Below are positions 1 to 6,630 of a stretch of DNA of 11,430 bases, one piece after another (the stretch's first letter is position 1; the number at the start of each line of letters is the position of its first letter). Made by a program: the position numbers and the translations under genes. Source of the DNA: Sulfuricurvum sp. (GTDB taxonomy: Bacteria; Campylobacterota; Campylobacteria; Campylobacterales; Sulfurimonadaceae); NCBI GenBank assembly GCA_030679635.1, contig JAUXSZ010000161.1:1-11430 (forward strand), written 5' to 3'. The notes under the pieces were generated by a model that was not told where the DNA came from, made no database searches, and saw only the letters and a program-made list of their open reading frames with translations.

Positions 1-568
1 GGATAATTCCCACCGTTTGGAGCATATTGAGCGTCGGGATCATGGAGGCTTTCACCGAAGCTTTGGAAGCCAAAGAAAGCGCTTCTTTGAGAGGTGCTCC
101 CAATGCCACCATCCCCTCGATCGTCTCTACGGTATTTTTGACCTCACCGCGGAACCGCTCGACACTCTGCGTATAAACATTGAGGGCATTGCCGATAATC
201 ATCCCGCCGATGGGGATCATTTCGTTGGGAACCATGTGAATCACCCCAAACGCCATCATCGAGGCAAAGACGATTCCCGAGGATGCCCCAAGCGTGTAAA
301 AAGCGATCCGAAAACTGTGCTCTCCAAGAGGGGAGCGTTTTTTGGCGGTATAGGCACCGAACAGTACCATCCCCAGCAAGACAAAAAAGAGCAATGACGG
401 ATGGGAAATTTTAAAGAGATAGACGAGAGCATATCCGAGTAGCCCCAGCTGCACCATCGCCAAAATCGAGTTGGTAAGGATCTGTTTTTCGAGACCGAAA
501 TGTTCACGGCGAGAATACCATAGGGCAAAGAGGATAAGAGCGTAGGAAGCTAAAAAGGAGTATTGCAT
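1..568 (-). CDS. fetB: FetB-type iron export ABC permease (UPF0014), cut by window edge
   Basis: This is the inner-membrane permease of the FetAB (YbbL/YbbM) type. In E. coli that pair exports iron and protects against peroxide. The first 189 residues are visible and the C-terminus lies beyond base 1; family members are about 250-270 residues. Visible marks are four or more hydrophobic helices, the family signature IPIGGMIIGNALN at residues 118-130, a cytoplasmic coupling loop EGMVALGAPLKEAL at about 151-164, and IPTLNMLQTVGI just before the break, which aligns with IPTVDSAKTVGL of E. coli FetB. The ATG at 568-566 gives the usual short N-terminus before helix 1. The only Shine-Dalgarno-like sequence, GGGGA, is 12 bases upstream, inside a hairpin. 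The gene lies 37 bases after ahpC on the same strand. The partner ATPase gene fetA is not in the window. The family call is firm; the substrate is taken from the family. Confidence 0.88.
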   Translation of the reverse strand, partial: MQYSFLASYALILFALWYSRREHFGLEKQILTNSILAMVQLGLLGYALVYLFKISHPSLLFFVLLGMVLFGAYTAKKRSPLGEHSFRIAFYTLGASSGIVFASMMAFGVIHMVPNEMIPIGGMIIGNALNVYTQSVERFRGEVKNTVETIEGMVALGAPLKEALSLASKASVKASMIPTLNMLQTVGII

Positions 569-579
569 TCAAAAAGAAG

Positions 580-595
580 TTCCCCAAAAGGGGAA
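580..595 (-). terminator. Hairpin between ahpC and fetB
   Basis: TTCCCC and GGGGAA form a perfect 6-bp stem with a 4-base loop. On the minus strand CTTCTTTTT follows directly. It could be a weak intrinsic terminator or attenuator for ahpC. Its 3' arm also carries the only Shine-Dalgarno-like bases in front of fetB, so folding could limit fetB translation. The short stem and interrupted T-run keep this tentative. Confidence 0.45.
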
Positions 596-605
596 AGGAA
601 AAAAA

Positions 606-1202
606 TTATAACGTTTCTGCGTGAGCAGAAAGATATTCAGCAACACCGGCAGTGCTTGGTTTCATACCTGCATCGCCTTTTACCCAACCAGCAGGACACA
701 CTTCTCCATGCTCATCGGTAAATTGCATGGTATCAACCATACGAATCATCTCATCAATGTTACGTCCCAATGGAAGGTCGTTGATCACGGCGTGACGGAT
801 AATACCTTTTGCATCGATCAAGAATGAACCGCGAAGGGCTACTGATTCACCGAAAAGGACATCGTAATCTTTTGAGATTTGCTTGCTCAAGTCTGCTACG
901 AGTGGAAATTTAACGCGACCGATCCCCCCTTTTTCTACCGGAGTTTCTCTCCATGCAAAGTGTGAAAATTGGCTATCAACCGATACACCAATAACGTTTA
1001 CTCCACGGCTCTCAAAATCTTCGATTCTGTGTGAGAACGCGATAATTTCGGATGGACATACAAACGTAAAATCAAGAGGATAAAAGAACAAAACAGTCCC
1101 TTTTTTCCCGAAATTTTCGGATAGTTTGAATCCATCAACGATGGTGCCATCTGCCAAAACAGTTGTTGCCGTAAAATCTGGAGCGGGTTTCGTAACGAGC
1201 AT
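606..1202 (-). CDS. ahpC: AhpC/TsaA 2-Cys peroxiredoxin
   Basis: A cytoplasmic thiol peroxidase that reduces hydrogen peroxide and organic peroxides; in Helicobacter and Campylobacter relatives it is recycled by thioredoxin. It has 198 residues, the usual length. The peroxidatic cysteine is C49 in FTFVCPSE, and the resolving cysteine is C169 in GEVCPAGW. GGIG at 92-95 stands in for the GGLG motif of overoxidation-sensitive forms, and the C-terminus lacks the YF motif, which suggests a robust enzyme. The sequence closely follows H. pylori AhpC, for example in RHAVINDLPLGRN and GVAEYL. An in-frame ATG 60 bases further upstream is rejected: the ATG at 1202 begins MLVTKPAPDF as in relatives and has AAGGAA 7 bases before it, and the longer form would overrun the promoter. 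A candidate extended -10 and an overlapping palindrome lie upstream; fetB lies downstream. Confidence 0.96.
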   Translation of the reverse strand: MLVTKPAPDFTATTVLADGTIVDGFKLSENFGKKGTVLFFYPLDFTFVCPSEIIAFSHRIEDFESRGVNVIGVSVDSQFSHFAWRETPVEKGGIGRVKFPLVADLSKQISKDYDVLFGESVALRGSFLIDAKGIIRHAVINDLPLGRNIDEMIRMVDTMQFTDEHGEVCPAGWVKGDAGMKPSTAGVAEYLSAHAETL

Positions 1203-1237
1203 AAGAATTCCTTGTGTGGTTTTAGTAAAGTAGAGTA

Positions 1238-1243
1238 ATTGTA
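1238..1243 (-). promoter_or_regulatory. Extended -10 of ahpC
   Basis: On the minus strand the sequence is TGT then TACAAT, an extended -10. It would start transcription near 1231 and leave a leader of about 28 bases carrying the AAGGAA ribosome site. No clear -35 hexamer is present, which is common for housekeeping promoters in this phylum. Confidence 0.5.
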
Positions 1244-1257
1244 ACACACAAAGTTTA

Positions 1258-1268
1258 ATCATAATGAT
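1258..1268. promoter_or_regulatory. Fur/PerR-like palindrome over the ahpC -35 region
   Basis: ATCAT-A-ATGAT is a perfect 5-1-5 palindrome. The adjoining ATAATGATA matches the ATAATGATA core of the classical Fur box. It covers the place where the -35 of ahpC should lie, 17 bases before the extended -10, so a bound repressor would block polymerase. Peroxide control of ahpC by PerR is known in Campylobacter. The regulator assignment is inference. Confidence 0.4.
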
Positions 1269-1300
1269 ACTTCACGAGTTAGTACAGGGATATAAAGGAT

Positions 1301-1318
1301 AATTGTTGAACAGCAATT
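1301..1318. promoter_or_regulatory. Operator-like palindrome upstream of the ABC exporter
   Basis: AATTGTTG-AA-CAGCAATT is an 8-2-8 inverted repeat with one mismatch, about 30 bases before the -10 of the ABC exporter. The compact symmetry with a 2-base centre fits a dimeric repressor or activator site. There is no T-run, so it is not a terminator. The regulator is unknown. Confidence 0.35.
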
Positions 1319-1324
1319 GCATTA

Positions 1325-1340
1325 TGATGCCCTAGCATCA
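1325..1340. promoter_or_regulatory. Second palindrome, next to the ABC exporter -10
   Basis: TGATGC-CCTA-GCATCA is a perfect 6-4-6 inverted repeat ending 6 bases before the -10 box at 1347. It sits in the spacer between -35 and -10, where a bound protein would interfere directly with initiation. The arm sequence differs from that of the palindrome at 1301, so two different regulators are possible. Confidence 0.35.
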
Positions 1341-1346
1341 ATAGGC

Positions 1347-1352
1347 TATAAT
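1347..1352 (+). promoter_or_regulatory. -10 box of the ABC exporter
   Basis: A perfect TATAAT lies 23 bases before the first ATG. It implies a start near 1359 and a leader under 20 bases. There is no convincing -35 at the normal distance. This is the probable promoter for the ABC/AI-2E gene string. Confidence 0.55.
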
Positions 1353-1375
1353 CGCCGTACTAAACTTTTGGAAAC

Positions 1376-3142
1376 ATGATGATTACTTTTAAAACTCTTT
1401 TTTCGATGATGCTGCGCTACAAGCGTGAATTGGTATGGGGCAATCTGATCGCACTTATGGCGACGATGATCTCGATTCCCGTACCGTTACTGATCCCTCT
1501 CATGGTGGATGAGGTACTGCTTAAAAAAGGGGGAGGGGTCACGAGTGTGATTGACCGCATAACCTCCTTGCATGAGCCGCTTTTGTATATCGGAATCGTC
1601 TTGGGGGTAACGATTGGATTGCGGTTCTTGTTTTTTCTTCTCAGAGTCGTCTCGCAGCGTTTTTTTATCACCCTCTCCCAGGAGTTGAGCTTTGCCATCC
1701 GGGTGCAGGCACTGGAGCATCTCAAGCACGTATCGATGAGCGCCTATGAGCGTCTGGGAAGCGGCAAGGTCATCACCCATCTTATCACCGACATTGATAC
1801 GATCGAGCAGTTTTTGGGGAGTGCCCTCTCTAAACTGATCGTTTCGGTAGCGACGCTGATCGGGGTTGGGGCGGTACTGATTTGGATCAATCCGCTCTTC
1901 GGAATTTTGATACTCATTTTTCAGCCGATGATTATGATTGTAACGCGTAAAATATCTGGGACGGTTGGGAAGCTCAAAAAAGAGCAAAACCGTACCATCG
2001 GCATCCTCTCGGACACGCTCACCCAGATGTGTGATCTTTTCGGGCAGATTCGTGCCAGCAATAAAGAGGAGCGTTTTATCGGGGATGCGATCGAGCAGTC
2101 CCATCGTTTGAAACAAAGTGCCAGCGTTTACGGAATCAAAGCGCTGTTTGGAGAGCGTTACTCCTATACTCTCTTTTTGAGCGGTTTTGAGATTTTTCGC
2201 GCTCTTGGTCTGGTGATGGTCCTCTATTCTGATTTGAGTATCGGGCTGATGTTCGGAATTTTCGGCTATCTGTGGTTTATGATGACACCGGTACAGGAGC
2301 TGCTCTCCTTGCAATACAGTTTCGCCAATGCTAAAAATGCCCTCTCGAGGCTCAATGAACTGTTATCGTTGCCGACCGAACCCCAACAGCCCACTGTGGC
2401 GGTGTCGTTATCGTCTTGCAAGGCGCTTTCGATACAAACCCGAAATCTAGTATTCGGCTATGATGCCAGCGAACCGATTCTAAAAGGGGTCAATCTCACT
2501 ATCAGTGCGGGGAGCAAAGTGGCGATTATCGGTGCGAGCGGAAGCGGTAAAAGTACCCTTTCTCAACTGCTGGTAGGATTTTATCCTCCGACATCGGGGG
2601 ATATCTTTTACAATGAGATCAGCGTTGGGGACATCGGGTTTGCAAACGTCCGGGATGAGGTGTTCGTGGTCTTACAGCAGCCGTTGATGTTTAACGATAC
2701 CTTGCGATTTAATCTCACTATGGGAGAGGATCTGAAGGATGAAGCTATTTGGGATGCACTTCGAATCGCGCAGCTGGATACGTTTGTCCGTTCTTTGAGC
2801 GATGGATTGGAAACACAAGTCGGAAAATTCGGTATTCGTCTTTCAGGCGGTCAGCGCCAGCGTCTGAGCATTGCCCGTATGGTGCTGGCGGATCCCAAAG
2901 TCGTTATTTTCGATGAATCGACCTCGGCGTTGGATGTTCATACGGAAACGGCGCTTTTTGAGGCTTTGGAACTCTTTTTAAAAGAGAAAACGGTGATCAT
3001 TATCGCCCACCGTCTCAGTACGATTACGAAAGCAGACTATATTTACGTCTTAGAAAACGGCACTATTCTCGAAGAAGGGACGAGAGAACAGCTTGAACAT
3101 ATCGACGGGAGTTTCAGCTCGTTTGTAAACCGCCAGCAATAG
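1376..3142 (+). CDS. MsbA-like ABC exporter, fused membrane and ATPase domains
   Basis: A half-transporter of the type I exporter (ABCB/MsbA) class that probably works as a dimer in the inner membrane, pumping a hydrophobic or lipid-like substrate outward. Its 588 residues fit the family. Residues 1-330 carry six predicted helices (about 20-44, 73-93, 150-170, 173-193, 265-285 and 288-306). The ATPase domain follows: Walker A GASGSGKST at 386-394, Q-loop in VLQQPLMF, signature LSGGQRQR at 489-496, Walker B VVIFDE with catalytic E514, and H-loop H545. All catalytic residues are present, so it can act as a homodimer. Two ATGs compete: 1376 leaves only 2 bases after the weak GGAA site and 1379 leaves 5, so the protein may be one residue shorter. 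Two AI-2E family genes follow on the same strand. The substrate cannot be read from the sequence. Confidence 0.92.
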   Translation: MMITFKTLFSMMLRYKRELVWGNLIALMATMISIPVPLLIPLMVDEVLLKKGGGVTSVIDRITSLHEPLLYIGIVLGVTIGLRFLFFLLRVVSQRFFITLSQELSFAIRVQALEHLKHVSMSAYERLGSGKVITHLITDIDTIEQFLGSALSKLIVSVATLIGVGAVLIWINPLFGILILIFQPMIMIVTRKISGTVGKLKKEQNRTIGILSDTLTQMCDLFGQIRASNKEERFIGDAIEQSHRLKQSASVYGIKALFGERYSYTLFLSGFEIFRALGLVMVLYSDLSIGLMFGIFGYLWFMMTPVQELLSLQYSFANAKNALSRLNELLSLPTEPQQPTVAVSLSSCKALSIQTRNLVFGYDASEPILKGVNLTISAGSKVAIIGASGSGKSTLSQLLVGFYPPTSGDIFYNEISVGDIGFANVRDEVFVVLQQPLMFNDTLRFNLTMGEDLKDEAIWDALRIAQLDTFVRSLSDGLETQVGKFGIRLSGGQRQRLSIARMVLADPKVVIFDESTSALDVHTETALFEALELFLKEKTVIIIAHRLSTITKADYIYVLENGTILEEGTREQLEHIDGSFSSFVNRQQ

Positions 3143-3177
3143 TGTTACAATCGTAAGAGATAAACTGAGGATCGAGT

Positions 3178-4245
3178 GTGAAACAGAACTATTTTTTACG
3201 ATGGATGGGAGTGGCGGCATTCGCTTTTACCGTATGGCTGTTGTTCCCTTTTTTAAAAAGCTTTTGCGTCGCATTACTGCTGGCGATGGCTGTTTTGCCT
3301 CTTCATCGCATGTTGGAATTGAAAATCGAGCGCAGTGAATTTTTCAGAGCACTTGCCCCTGCCATCTCGGCAGGCATTGTTACCCTTGCCCTTTCGTTGA
3401 TCATTTTTCTTCCGATTGTTGCTTTTTTGTTTCAGATTTTGGATCATCCTGCCAATACCATTGAGATGATCCGCTCTGTCGGGAATAAAATCGATACCTT
3501 GACGACTCATTTGCCTTCATATCTCGTATGGCTTAAAGAGCCTTTGGACAATTCGCTTACAATAGCACAAATGCATAAAGATGACATTATCACCTTTATG
3601 GCAGGGTGGTTTGGCAACGGTTTGAAAACGTTTATGTTCATGCTGGGCGAAATGACGATGATTGTTGTTTTCTTCTTCTTTTTGACATGGTATGGCCGAA
3701 GACTTATTTTATTTCTTCTCCCTATTGTCCCCTTGGGACGTTCCATAAAACGGGAATTTTTAGAAGAGATGATGACAACGACGGCGGTGGTCTTTTATAC
3801 CCTCGTGGGGGTGATGATCGCACAGGGAGTTGCTTTTGGGATTTTTATCGCCTTTTTCGAGGGGTACAATCCGCTGGTACTCGGTTTTTTAACAGGTATC
3901 TCCGGAATTATTCCCGTTTTCGGTACGGCTTTGGTCTGGATTCCGGTTGCGATCAATGAGTATGTGCAGGGCCATTTTATGAATGTTTTCATTATTACGC
4001 TGTATTCATGGGCTATGATGGCATTTTTTATCGACAATATTGTGAAATTGGTGATTTTAAATTTTGTGAATCGTACCCTCAATGAAGGAAAAAGACGGAT
4101 CAATGAATTTGTCATTTTCTTTGCTATTGTAGCAGGATTGGCTACGTTCGGATTTTGGGGATTTTTGTTAGGACCGGCCATTATCGCATTTGTCGTCACG
4201 ACCTTGCGGACCTTGCGAAAAACAAACCGTTCGATGCGCCACTAG
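3178..4245 (+). CDS. AI-2E/PerM family membrane transporter, first copy
   Basis: A 355-residue polytopic inner-membrane protein of the AI-2E transporter family (PF01594; TqsA, YdiK and PerM relatives). Members have been linked to signal export or Na+/H+ exchange, so no substrate is claimed. It shows an N-terminal helix pair (about 10-40), a helix pair at 60-88, a long loop, and the conserved C-terminal half with VVFFFFLTWYGRR, AQGVAFGIFIAF, the GIIPVFGTALVWIPVA core, FFIDNIV and a glycine-rich end GFWGFLLGP at 325-333. The start is GTG at 3178, with GAGG 7 bases upstream. The gene follows the ABC exporter by 35 bases with no terminator visible, so co-transcription is likely. It is a clear paralogue of the next gene, from which it differs most in the soluble loop at about 90-150. 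Confidence 0.88.
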   Translation: MKQNYFLRWMGVAAFAFTVWLLFPFLKSFCVALLLAMAVLPLHRMLELKIERSEFFRALAPAISAGIVTLALSLIIFLPIVAFLFQILDHPANTIEMIRSVGNKIDTLTTHLPSYLVWLKEPLDNSLTIAQMHKDDIITFMAGWFGNGLKTFMFMLGEMTMIVVFFFFLTWYGRRLILFLLPIVPLGRSIKREFLEEMMTTTAVVFYTLVGVMIAQGVAFGIFIAFFEGYNPLVLGFLTGISGIIPVFGTALVWIPVAINEYVQGHFMNVFIITLYSWAMMAFFIDNIVKLVILNFVNRTLNEGKRRINEFVIFFAIVAGLATFGFWGFLLGPAIIAFVVTTLRTLRKTNRSMRH

Positions 4246-4297
4246 GAGGTGAAACCTATAGAACCATTTTCTTTGTCAATCATCAGCAGTAACAATG

Positions 4298-4303
4298 TAC
4301 AAT
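4298..4303 (+). promoter_or_regulatory. Possible -10 before the second AI-2E gene
   Basis: TACAAT, with TTGTCA 19 bases upstream at 4273-4278, lies in the 83-base gap between the two AI-2E genes. The spacer is longer than ideal. It would allow separate expression of the second copy. No hairpin terminator is seen in this gap. Confidence 0.25.
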
Positions 4304-4328
4304 TAAAGCATGAATTAAAAGGGAAATA

Positions 4329-5390
4329 ATGGGACAAAACCAATTTGTGAAAGTAATAATTTTTGGGGCATTTGGTCTGATTTTTTGGCTCTTTTTCCCG
4401 TTTCTAAAAAGCTTTTTCGTAGCCTTTTTGCTGATGACGGCTTTTGCCCCTTTGCACAATCTGGTTGAACAAAGATTGATTAAAGTAAGTTGGATCCGCT
4501 CCTATAGCGCAATTACGAGTGCCTCATTGATGACCATGGCCCTCTTTTTTATGTTGTTTGTTCCGATTTTATTCTTTGTGTATTACCTTGCCAGCCATCC
4601 GACTGAAATTATGAATATGGCGTATGCGTATAAAACGCAAAGTATCCATATTATTGCTCAGCTACCCAATACCTTTGACTGGGTGAAGGAAATCGTAGCC
4701 ACCCTCATACAAAAAGCGAGTACCTATCAGGGACAAATCGTCTCAACGTTGGCGTTAGGGGTTGGTAATGGCATTTTGGGCTTTTTAGGAGCATTGGGAG
4801 AGATGATGATGATTGTTGTCTTTTTCTTTTTTCTTGCTTGGTTTCGCCGTCCCATTACTTTGGCGATTGTTCCGGTGATTCCGGTAAAACGGCGTATACG
4901 TCAAGAGTTTGTGCAGGATATGATTGCGACGACCGCTACGGGATTTTACTCATTAATCGGAGTGGCAGTGGCGCAGGGGTTGGCCTTTGGAATTTTTATC
5001 AGTTTTTTCCATTTGTACGATCCCTGGCTTTTCGGATTAATGATTGCGGTAACTTCGGTGATTCCGATCGTAGGGACAGCATTGATCTGGATTCCCGTAG
5101 CGCTGAATGAATTTTTAAATGGACATAACCTCAATGCAATCATCATTTTGATCTATTCGTGGGCTATGCTCTCGTTTTTTATCGATAACGTGGTTCGACT
5201 CATTATCTTGCAGCAGATCAATCATCTGTTCAGTCACGGACGCCAATCGATCAACGACTTTTTGATTTTCTTCGCCATTATTGCGGGACTCACGACGTTT
5301 GGATTTTGGGGATTTTTGTTAGGGCCTGCAATTGTCGCTTTTATGGTGACGTTATTGAGAATGCTTCGACGAAACCATGTCGCCCGTTAA
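4329..5390 (+). CDS. AI-2E/PerM family membrane transporter, second copy
   Basis: A 353-residue paralogue of the preceding gene, with the same fold and nearly the same length. By eye close to half of the residues match, and far more in the C-terminal half: VVFFFFLAWFRR, AQGLAFGIFISFF, IPIVGTALIWIPVALNE, SFFIDNVVRLIIL and the same GFWGFLLGP at 325-333. Bases 5301-5323 are identical to 4150-4172 of the first copy. The ATG at 4329 follows AAGGGA by 4-5 bases. The stop codon lies inside a TTAA shared with the stop of the convergent gene on the other strand. The central soluble loop (about 90-150) is diverged, which suggests the two copies are specialised or form a hetero-oligomer. Function beyond the family name is unknown. 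Confidence 0.88.
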   Translation: MGQNQFVKVIIFGAFGLIFWLFFPFLKSFFVAFLLMTAFAPLHNLVEQRLIKVSWIRSYSAITSASLMTMALFFMLFVPILFFVYYLASHPTEIMNMAYAYKTQSIHIIAQLPNTFDWVKEIVATLIQKASTYQGQIVSTLALGVGNGILGFLGALGEMMMIVVFFFFLAWFRRPITLAIVPVIPVKRRIRQEFVQDMIATTATGFYSLIGVAVAQGLAFGIFISFFHLYDPWLFGLMIAVTSVIPIVGTALIWIPVALNEFLNGHNLNAIIILIYSWAMLSFFIDNVVRLIILQQINHLFSHGRQSINDFLIFFAIIAGLTTFGFWGFLLGPAIVAFMVTLLRMLRRNHVAR

Positions 5391-5701
5391 GATTTGAGCG
5401 TTTGAATTTCTGCCCGTAACCGCGTTAACTCTTCCATCAAGGAGTCGATCCTCTCTTCTTGCGTCGTTGGTTTGCCCGTAGGAGTATCCGTATAACTTTG
5501 AATCGCCGTTTGGACGTTTTGGCTCAGCTGATTAAACTGTGCTTTTGTTTTTTCAATGAGTTCATTGCTGTCAAGATTGAGGCTCTCTTCCAAATCATGA
5601 ATGCTGGAAAGTAGCTCATCTTGGTGTTTATAGGCATAATAAGCCACTGTCCCGCCGATGACTGCTCCGAGGATCAAACCGATCGCATTGTTTCGTTCCA
5701 T
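5387..5701 (-). CDS. YtxH-like membrane-anchored coiled-coil protein
   Basis: A small protein of 104 residues. Residues 6-22 (AIGLILGAVIGGTVAYY) form one glycine-rich membrane helix as in YtxH (gas-vesicle-like) proteins. The rest is hydrophilic, with two helical coiled-coil stretches: about 27-68, and 80-104 ending in ERIDSLMEELTRLRAEIQ. No catalytic motif is present. AGGAG lies 6 bases before the ATG. The gene follows the DUF948-like gene by 9 bases on the same strand, the order known for the ytxG-ytxH stress operon of Bacillus. Homologues there are general stress proteins of unclear function, and the YtxH name rests on shape and context rather than strong identity. Its stop overlaps the stop of the facing AI-2E gene. 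Confidence 0.72.
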   Translation of the reverse strand: MERNNAIGLILGAVIGGTVAYYAYKHQDELLSSIHDLEESLNLDSNELIEKTKAQFNQLSQNVQTAIQSYTDTPTGKPTTQEERIDSLMEELTRLRAEIQTLKS

Positions 5702-5710
5702 GTAAGACTC

Positions 5711-6112
5711 CTAGTCGTTAGATTTTTTTTTGAATATCTGAGCCAGTGCACCGATGGCCAATGAGCCGATGGTCACTTTGGCAATGCCGTTGGATGCTTT
5801 GGCTGTGAGATCTTTTGTTTCTTCATGGATATAGGAGACGAGGTCACGGATTTCGTTCAGGGCTTGCAGCGATTTTTCGCTGATGGGTTGGGTCTGCTCT
5901 TGGAGGTGTTTGATAAATTCATTCACCTCATGCAAAGTCAGTGCCCCCTTGGTCGTAAGGAAGCTTAGCTCATGTTGTACTTGGGCGATAAACTCTTGCG
6001 ATTTTTGCATCATGTTGATGGTGTGAAATCCGATAAAGGCGATGACTGCCGTTATTATTATCATGCACAACGCGATAATACCGACGAAGATGGTTAGAGT
6101 CTCATTATTCAT
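5711..6112 (-). CDS. DUF948-like (YtxG-type) membrane-anchored protein
   Basis: A protein of 133 residues. A strong N-terminal helix at about 7-33 (TLTIFVGIIALCMIIITAVI and onward) is followed by a long amphipathic region of about 70 residues rich in E, Q, L and H, likely coiled coil. A small hydrophobic segment at about 111-126 (VTIGSLAIGALAQIF) and a basic KKK tail come last. This layout resembles DUF948 proteins. AGAGG lies 6 bases before the ATG. A possible -10, TACACT, lies at 6141-6136 in the 45-base gap after the thioredoxin gene, so the DUF948/YtxH pair may have its own promoter. The role is unknown; a scaffold or envelope-stress function is a guess from Bacillus relatives. Confidence 0.7.
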   Translation of the reverse strand: MNNETLTIFVGIIALCMIIITAVIAFIGFHTINMMQKSQEFIAQVQHELSFLTTKGALTLHEVNEFIKHLQEQTQPISEKSLQALNEIRDLVSYIHEETKDLTAKASNGIAKVTIGSLAIGALAQIFKKKSND

Positions 6113-6157
6113 AGGTTACCTCTGAAATTTTGATTAGTGTAGCCTAAGATTCCTTTT

Positions 6158-6571
6158 TTATTTCTTCTCCTGTTGTGCGTAGAACTTCGCTTCAACCTCT
6201 TGAAGAATTTTGAGAAATGCACGGGCATTTTTTCCGCCGTAAAGGGTCTCTTCGATTTTTTCACCTTTGCCGTTAACAAACTGAAACACGGGGCTTGCGC
6301 TCACTACCAGGTGTTTAGGTGCCCCGGATTTGCTAACGTTGAGGAGGGCCGGTACGTAATGCTGGTTGATATAGGTGCTCAGGTTTTCATCGGTAAAGAC
6401 CTTTTCTGAAAGAAAATCACACGATTCGCAGCCGGGACGATGCATGTATATAACCATAGGTTTGTTCTCTTTAGTGGCAACAGCAGAGGCTTCTTTGTAG
6501 GTATAAAGCCAATTGATCTCTGCGGCATTCACGGTGAGGGCCATAAGCAGTATGAAAAGAAGGTTCTTCAT
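6158..6571 (-). CDS. Secreted thioredoxin-fold protein with CxxC
   Basis: A periplasmic thiol-disulfide protein of 137 residues. Residues 1-17 (MKNLLFILLMALTVNAA) are a classical signal peptide, with cleavage likely after NAA or close by. The mature part is a thioredoxin-like fold of the Thioredoxin_7 type: beta strand KPMVIYMHRPGC, active site C48-E-S-C51, a helix SEKVFTDENLSTYI, and SASPVFQFVN, whose proline sits where the cis-proline of the fold is expected. Substrates could be periplasmic or cytochrome-maturation proteins; the sequence does not say which. GGAG lies 6 bases before the ATG. It is divergent from the methyltransferase pair and heads a minus-strand row with the DUF948/YtxH genes. 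Confidence 0.85.
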   Translation of the reverse strand: MKNLLFILLMALTVNAAEINWLYTYKEASAVATKENKPMVIYMHRPGCESCDFLSEKVFTDENLSTYINQHYVPALLNVSKSGAPKHLVVSASPVFQFVNGKGEKIEETLYGGKNARAFLKILQEVEAKFYAQQEKK

Positions 6572-6590
6572 TATTTCTCCGATTGGGTAT

Positions 6591-6606
6591 TTAGCAAAGT
6601 TGCTAA
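6591..6606. promoter_or_regulatory. Perfect palindrome between divergent thioredoxin and methyltransferase genes
   Basis: TTAGCAA-AG-TTGCTAA is a perfect 7-2-7 inverted repeat in the 59-base gap between divergent genes. Each arm reads TGCTAA in its own direction, close to an extended -10 (TGnTAnnnT), so it could be an operator laid over two overlapping promoters. No T-run follows, so it is not a terminator. Confidence 0.5.
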
Positions 6607-6630
6607 TTATTAAGAGGGAAAATTATATCA

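Noticed and set aside
1203..1262. Twenty extra N-terminal codons on ahpC from an upstream ATG
   Set aside because: The extension covers the predicted extended -10 and leader, lacks a ribosome site, and is absent from family members that begin MLVTK.
1487..2314. A 275-codon open frame on the minus strand inside the ABC exporter gene
   Set aside because: Its product is low-complexity and rich in charged residues without a domain. The plus-strand exporter has all motifs intact through this stretch, so this is a shadow frame.
3606..3959. Open frame of 117 codons overlapping the first AI-2E gene in another plus frame
   Set aside because: The AI-2E frame has continuous family motifs across this region. 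The alternative frame has no recognisable domain and no ribosome site.
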